NCBI GenBank assembly: GCA_916610825.1
Contig: OU744446.1
Coordinates: 11,838,538-11,902,537 of the forward strand
DNA from: Haliclystus octoradiatus
Taxonomy: Eukaryota > Cnidaria > Staurozoa > Stauromedusae > Haliclystidae
Direction of reading: 5' to 3'
Length of the DNA: 64,000 nt
Shown here: positions 61,401 to 64,000 of the stretch, piece after piece
Numbering within the stretch: the first letter of the stretch is position 1
How the letters are laid out: every line of letters starts with the position of its first letter
Notes under the pieces: generated by a model
Database searches by the model: none
What the model saw: the letters and a program-made list of their open reading frames with translations, nothing else
Told to the model about the DNA's origin: nothing
Position numbers and translations under genes: made by a program

Positions 61401-63849
61401 TTTTTTATTTTATTTCAGGATGTAATGGAACCTCAGAAAGAGCTGCTTTTATATATCATCGCTCAACCATATTCAAGGGACATGGCTTGCAGCATGTTAG
61501 GTCTGAATAAACAGGTTGGTTGAAAATTAAGTATAAACGGTCAATTTTAAACAGAAAAAAATAATATAAACCTGTCGCTAAGTAACAATCAGATTTGATT
61601 ACATTCCTCTTAGCTGAACTACTGTATACCTAAAATGTATATTTGATTCAATGAATCAGCCCTGTGTAGTAAGGAAACAACGACTTTTGTAACTGGTTAT
61701 TCTGCTACATATATATCCTAACTGTCCCTTTTGAAGTCTTTTAGTTGTTCACAAATTCACAAACATTTCATGTACAATTGTTTGGTAATTCACAAATATT
61801 TTGTGAACAATTGAATATTGATTGAAATTCTTGAATGTGAAATGACACACTTTCATGAGCTACATTTCATCAACTATTCTTAAAATAATTGTTTTCATGA
61901 AAAATGTGTCATTTCAGAATATCATATCGGGATGATGCTAGTCAGGTACCTCTTTGTAATTTTCTCCAATGTGTTTTGTTTCAGCAAAAAGAACGATGTC
62001 CTGCATTAGAGGAGTTACTAGTCGATTTAATTGTAATTGCAATGGAGAAGACAGAATTATCATCAGAAGACGGAACTGACGCAAGTCATATTTTATGGCA
62101 GCATCTATCTAGTCAATTAATATTCTTCGTTTTGTTTCAATTCGCAAGTTTTCCACATATGGTCCTAGCACTTAATAAGCGTGTACGGTAGTGTGCTGTT
62201 ATCATTGAATCTATTGAAGATTACTAATGTCATATAATGTTTTCATCATATACCAACATTATTGTTTATTTCTAGCTCAAAGAACGTAAGTTACAAAAAG
62301 GAAGAGATCAATTAATGTGGGTATTACTTCAATTCATTTCTGGAAGCATTCAAAAGTCACCGGTATATCTCGTCTATTCATTAATCAAATCATAACATTT
62401 GATTTCATTTTTATCTTTCTGATGAACCTATGTGCAATTTAATTTGCTTGATCTATGTTTTACAGCTGAGTGATTTCTTACCAGTGATGAAACTATTTGA
62501 TGCTCTGTATCCGGAGAAAGAGGTAAAAGAAACGTAATTGACGTTTAAATTGAGGAAATCTATCTCATTCACTGTTGTTTAATAGTTTGTTGATTTGAAT
62601 ATCAAGCTTTTCAAATGTTTCGTTAAAATATAATGTGACCACCCCTGCGAGAACAGTTCATGAGCAGTTCATCAATGTTAAATGGCTCCAAATTTTCAAA
62701 TTTTCATGAACTGTTCATGAACTGCCTGTGAAGGTTGCAAATGCCAGCCTATTAGTTGTAGATTTTCAAGAACCAAATCTGTGTTGAGATGTGGAGACAA
62801 TATCATATCAAATCAATATTTTTTGTAGATGCTAGAAGTCCCTGATATTACAAAACCAGAATGTCGTAACACATTTGCAATGGCTTGTATTTGGATCCAT
62901 CTTCTTAAAAAGGTAATTTGTAACAATTCAAACTTTTAGGATTACAGAGCAATGTAAATATGAAAACTGACTCAATGTCGTAGACTGTTTGTAAGATGTC
63001 AAGAATCTTAATTTTCATTTGACACTTTGTTTCTCCAGTTGTCATCACCACATGTACCCTATGATATAATCATGATATTAGCTACTATGGAATTCTTCTA
63101 TTATTCAAGTTTTACTCTATGTATTGTAGAGGATTACAAAATGTATTTTAATCTCTTTATAATCTGAGCAAGCAACACCTGATCTCTGTCCATTGTGACA
63201 TGACAGTTTCTGATGTGACATCAAATACCAACAATTATTTGGTATTATCTTCTCTATGCACTTGGGTTCGAGACTACATGTTATTTAGTCAAAGTTAAAA
63301 AGGGTCTTATTGTTTATAGCAGTTAGGAAGTGTCCTGGGTACCAGACACTGCGTGGATGCAGTGAATAGTGATGACAATATTGAAGGCAAGGAAAGGTTT
63401 ATTTCATTCTGGTTTGTAAATGCTAGCTACCTTACGCTGTTTCGCTAGTACGCTTATTATTTCGCTATTACGCTTATTATTATCACAAAGCTAATATGCC
63501 TCAGTTAAAAGTAAATAATCAAGATGTAAGCCTTAATTTCCCCTCCCACCCAGGCCCTGTTTAATCTCTATTTCTAATTTAATTATTTTACTTTTAGTTT
63601 AATATTTTTTAATTTTCCACTGATTATCAGTATGACTGGTAGCTTTGGGTGGTGACAGGATCACTAGCTGGTCTAACGCAAATCTTAATTATACGCTCCC
63701 ATCATCTAAGCACCAAACGACAAAACGCATCAATATGATGTGTTTTTAAACTCAATTAAATATTATACTGACTTGAATTTATTTTAGGCTCAAAATGAAT
63801 ATGTTGAAATGAAGAGGCCTGCACCAGCAACATTACAAAGACAACTCAG
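52446..63849 (+). CDS. MED23: Mediator complex subunit 23, N-terminal 16 exons (3' part outside window)
   Basis: MED23 is a tail-module subunit of the nuclear Mediator complex that relays signals from activators to RNA polymerase II. Exons: 52446-52541, 53338-53369, 53709-53796, 54501-54625, 56084-56195, 58949-59047, 59586-59648, 60640-60681, 61056-61125, 61212-61324, 61419-61514, 61985-62182, 62276-62362, 62466-62522, 62829-62912, 63788-63849 (continues). They encode about 474 of the roughly 1,370 residues usual for the family, all in phase. Diagnostic segments: WKLDPSTLRFPLKGLLPY, QPYSRDMACSMLGLNKQ, LWQHLSSQLIFFVLFQFAS, LMWVLLQFISGSIQK and DFLPVMKLFDALYPEKE. The protein is helical with no catalytic site. 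The donor of exon 12 (CGT|GTACGG) was chosen because it keeps phase; a GTAGTG donor 6 nt later would break the frame. Exons 1-2 are less conserved and less certain. Confidence 0.94.
54265..54343. mobile_element. Palindromic GTTCATGAAC-family element, short copy (79 bp)
   Basis: CCCCTGCGAAAAACTGTTCA at the left and GTTCACGCAGGGG at the right around CATGAACAGTTCATGAAC. The central GGCCATTTAA block is deleted. It lies in MED23 intron 3. Confidence 0.75.
54753..54874. repeat. 122-bp exact repeat, copy 1
   Basis: From AAAAAACCTAGGGGCTGG to GTATCCTTGTAATTCTATT, identical to 58,779-58,900 in the same orientation. It follows a run of A residues. It lies in MED23 intron 4. No homology to a named element recognised. 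Confidence 0.95.
55789..55986. repeat. Long foldback hairpin, two arms of about 93 bp
   Basis: The left arm (55,789-55,882) includes ACTTCAAGTTTCACACCAGG and GATCATCAGGCAATTTATTT; the right arm (55,894-55,986) is its complement with about six mismatches; the loop is 11 nt. Transcribed as part of MED23 intron 4, it would form a long double-stranded stem. Confidence 0.92.
57803..57915 (-). repeat. Inverted partial duplicate of the MED23 intron 7/exon 8 junction
   Basis: The minus strand reads GCTTTGAACTTTCCATCTAA, then TTAGACAATTTGTTGAGAA, a pyrimidine stretch, TTTCAG and ATATGCAGG. This matches 60,540-60,650 in plus orientation, including the acceptor and first bases of MED23 exon 8. Beyond that the two differ, so no functional exon is implied. 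Confidence 0.8.
57925..58047. repeat. Palindromic GTTCATGAAC-family element, decayed
   Basis: CACTGTTCATGGAAAAGAGG, GGCCATTTAGGGTTTATGAA and CATGAATAGCTCATAAATG are recognisable. It lies in MED23 intron 5. Confidence 0.45.
58181..58552 (+). repeat. tRNA-derived SINE, full-length copy
   Basis: Internal RNA polymerase III promoter: box A TAGCTCAGATGG (58,185-58,196) and box B GGTTCAAATCC (58,240-58,250). The tRNA-related head of about 80 bp is followed by a unique body and a conserved 3' end GGGTGCCTTCGGTAGGGCG, then a TTACTTTA-type tail. The head cannot form a full tRNA with acceptor stem and anticodon, so it is not a tRNA gene. It lies in MED23 intron 5. Confidence 0.88.
58779..58900. repeat. 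122-bp exact repeat, copy 2
   Basis: Identical to 54,753-54,874. It ends 48 bp before MED23 exon 6. With copy 1 it flanks exon 5 as a direct repeat. Confidence 0.95.
59113..59260 (-). repeat. LINE 3' tail fragment with (TGA)n
   Basis: The minus strand ends AAATAAATGATGATGATGATG, the tail type of the LINE copies at 3,270 and 49,597. No coding part was recognised. It lies in MED23 intron 6. Confidence 0.5.
60738..60917. repeat. Palindromic GTTCATGAAC-family element, decayed
   Basis: TTTCCATGAACGTG, AATAGTTCATGAAAGC, GGCCATTTCACG and a right end TTTTTTGCAGGG are recognisable. It lies in MED23 intron 8. Confidence 0.5.
61746..61912. repeat. Possible strongly diverged GTTCATGAAC-family element
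   Basis: Repeated TTCACAAA and TTTGTGAACAA words in inverted order, with TTCATGAGC and TTTTCATGAA. No termini; low support. Confidence 0.3.
62642..62737. mobile_element. Palindromic GTTCATGAAC-family element, 96 bp
   Basis: CCCCTGCGAGAACAGTTCATG at the left, TGTTAAATGGCTCC centre and TTTTCATGAACTGTTCATG at the right; right terminus mutated. It lies in MED23 intron 14. Confidence 0.7.
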
Positions 63850-63932
63850 GTATGTTAAAGCTATTTTATGATAACATGATACCACTTAATTTCAAAGCGA
63901 TTCACCATTCAATCAGTCAGTCAATTCAACTA

Positions 63933-64000
63933 CAGTCGAACCTTCCTTCCAGACACCTGTCTTAAGCGGACATCTCAAGATGTGCTGTTGACAATTTCAA
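63933..64000. repeat. TA-flanked MITE terminus, cut by window edge
   Basis: TA followed by CAGTCGAACCTTCCTTCC, the same terminus type as the MITE at 5,401-5,569; it continues into CCTGTCTTAAGCGG beyond recognition. The rest is outside the window. Confidence 0.5.

Overview
This is a eukaryotic (metazoan) window. Four multi-exon protein-coding genes are split by GT-AG introns, the DNA is AT-rich, and non-LTR, LTR, SINE and MITE-type repeats are abundant. The gene set (GALE, DNA2, a secreted astacin protease with TSP1 and MAM modules, MED23) fits an invertebrate animal, probably marine. I cannot place it to phylum from sequence alone.

Layout. (1) 1-2,940, + strand: the last three coding exons of UDP-glucose 4-epimerase (GALE). 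(2) 2,941-6,539: repeat-rich spacer between convergent genes. (3) 6,540-33,431, - strand: a complete 22-exon DNA2 helicase/nuclease gene. The predicted protein is 1,354 aa, with a long disordered N-terminus that starts with a PIP-box. Intron 8 holds an intact Ty3/gypsy-type LTR retrotransposon (20,463-24,687) with identical 166-bp LTRs and a 5-bp target-site duplication. (4) 33,432-36,176: spacer with a decayed LINE and an A-rich tract. (5) 36,177-47,442, - strand: a complete 14-exon secreted astacin metalloprotease (about 696 aa) with a propeptide built from duplicated exons, a catalytic domain, two TSP1 repeats and one MAM domain. (6) 47,443-52,445: spacer between divergent genes, with LINEs nested in each other and an 860-bp (TTA)n tract. 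(7) 52,446 to the window end, + strand: the first 16 coding exons of Mediator subunit 23 (MED23).

Exon reconstructions were made by matching splice signals to reading phase. Summed coding lengths are 4,065 nt (DNA2) and 2,091 nt (astacin); both are multiples of three and every junction keeps phase, which is strong internal support. The genes do not form an operon; they are unrelated neighbours (sugar metabolism, DNA replication/repair, extracellular proteolysis, transcription).

The most unusual signal is a family of short palindromic elements built on the 10-mer GTTCATGAAC with CCCCTGCG/CGCAGGGG ends. About 27 full or decayed copies lie in GALE, DNA2 and MED23 introns and flanks, and none was seen between about 32.5 and 54.2 kb. 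Copies are nested inside a SINE and inside a TA-flanked MITE, and one copy is itself split by a TTAA-flanked 853-bp element. This shows mobility and gives a relative chronology.
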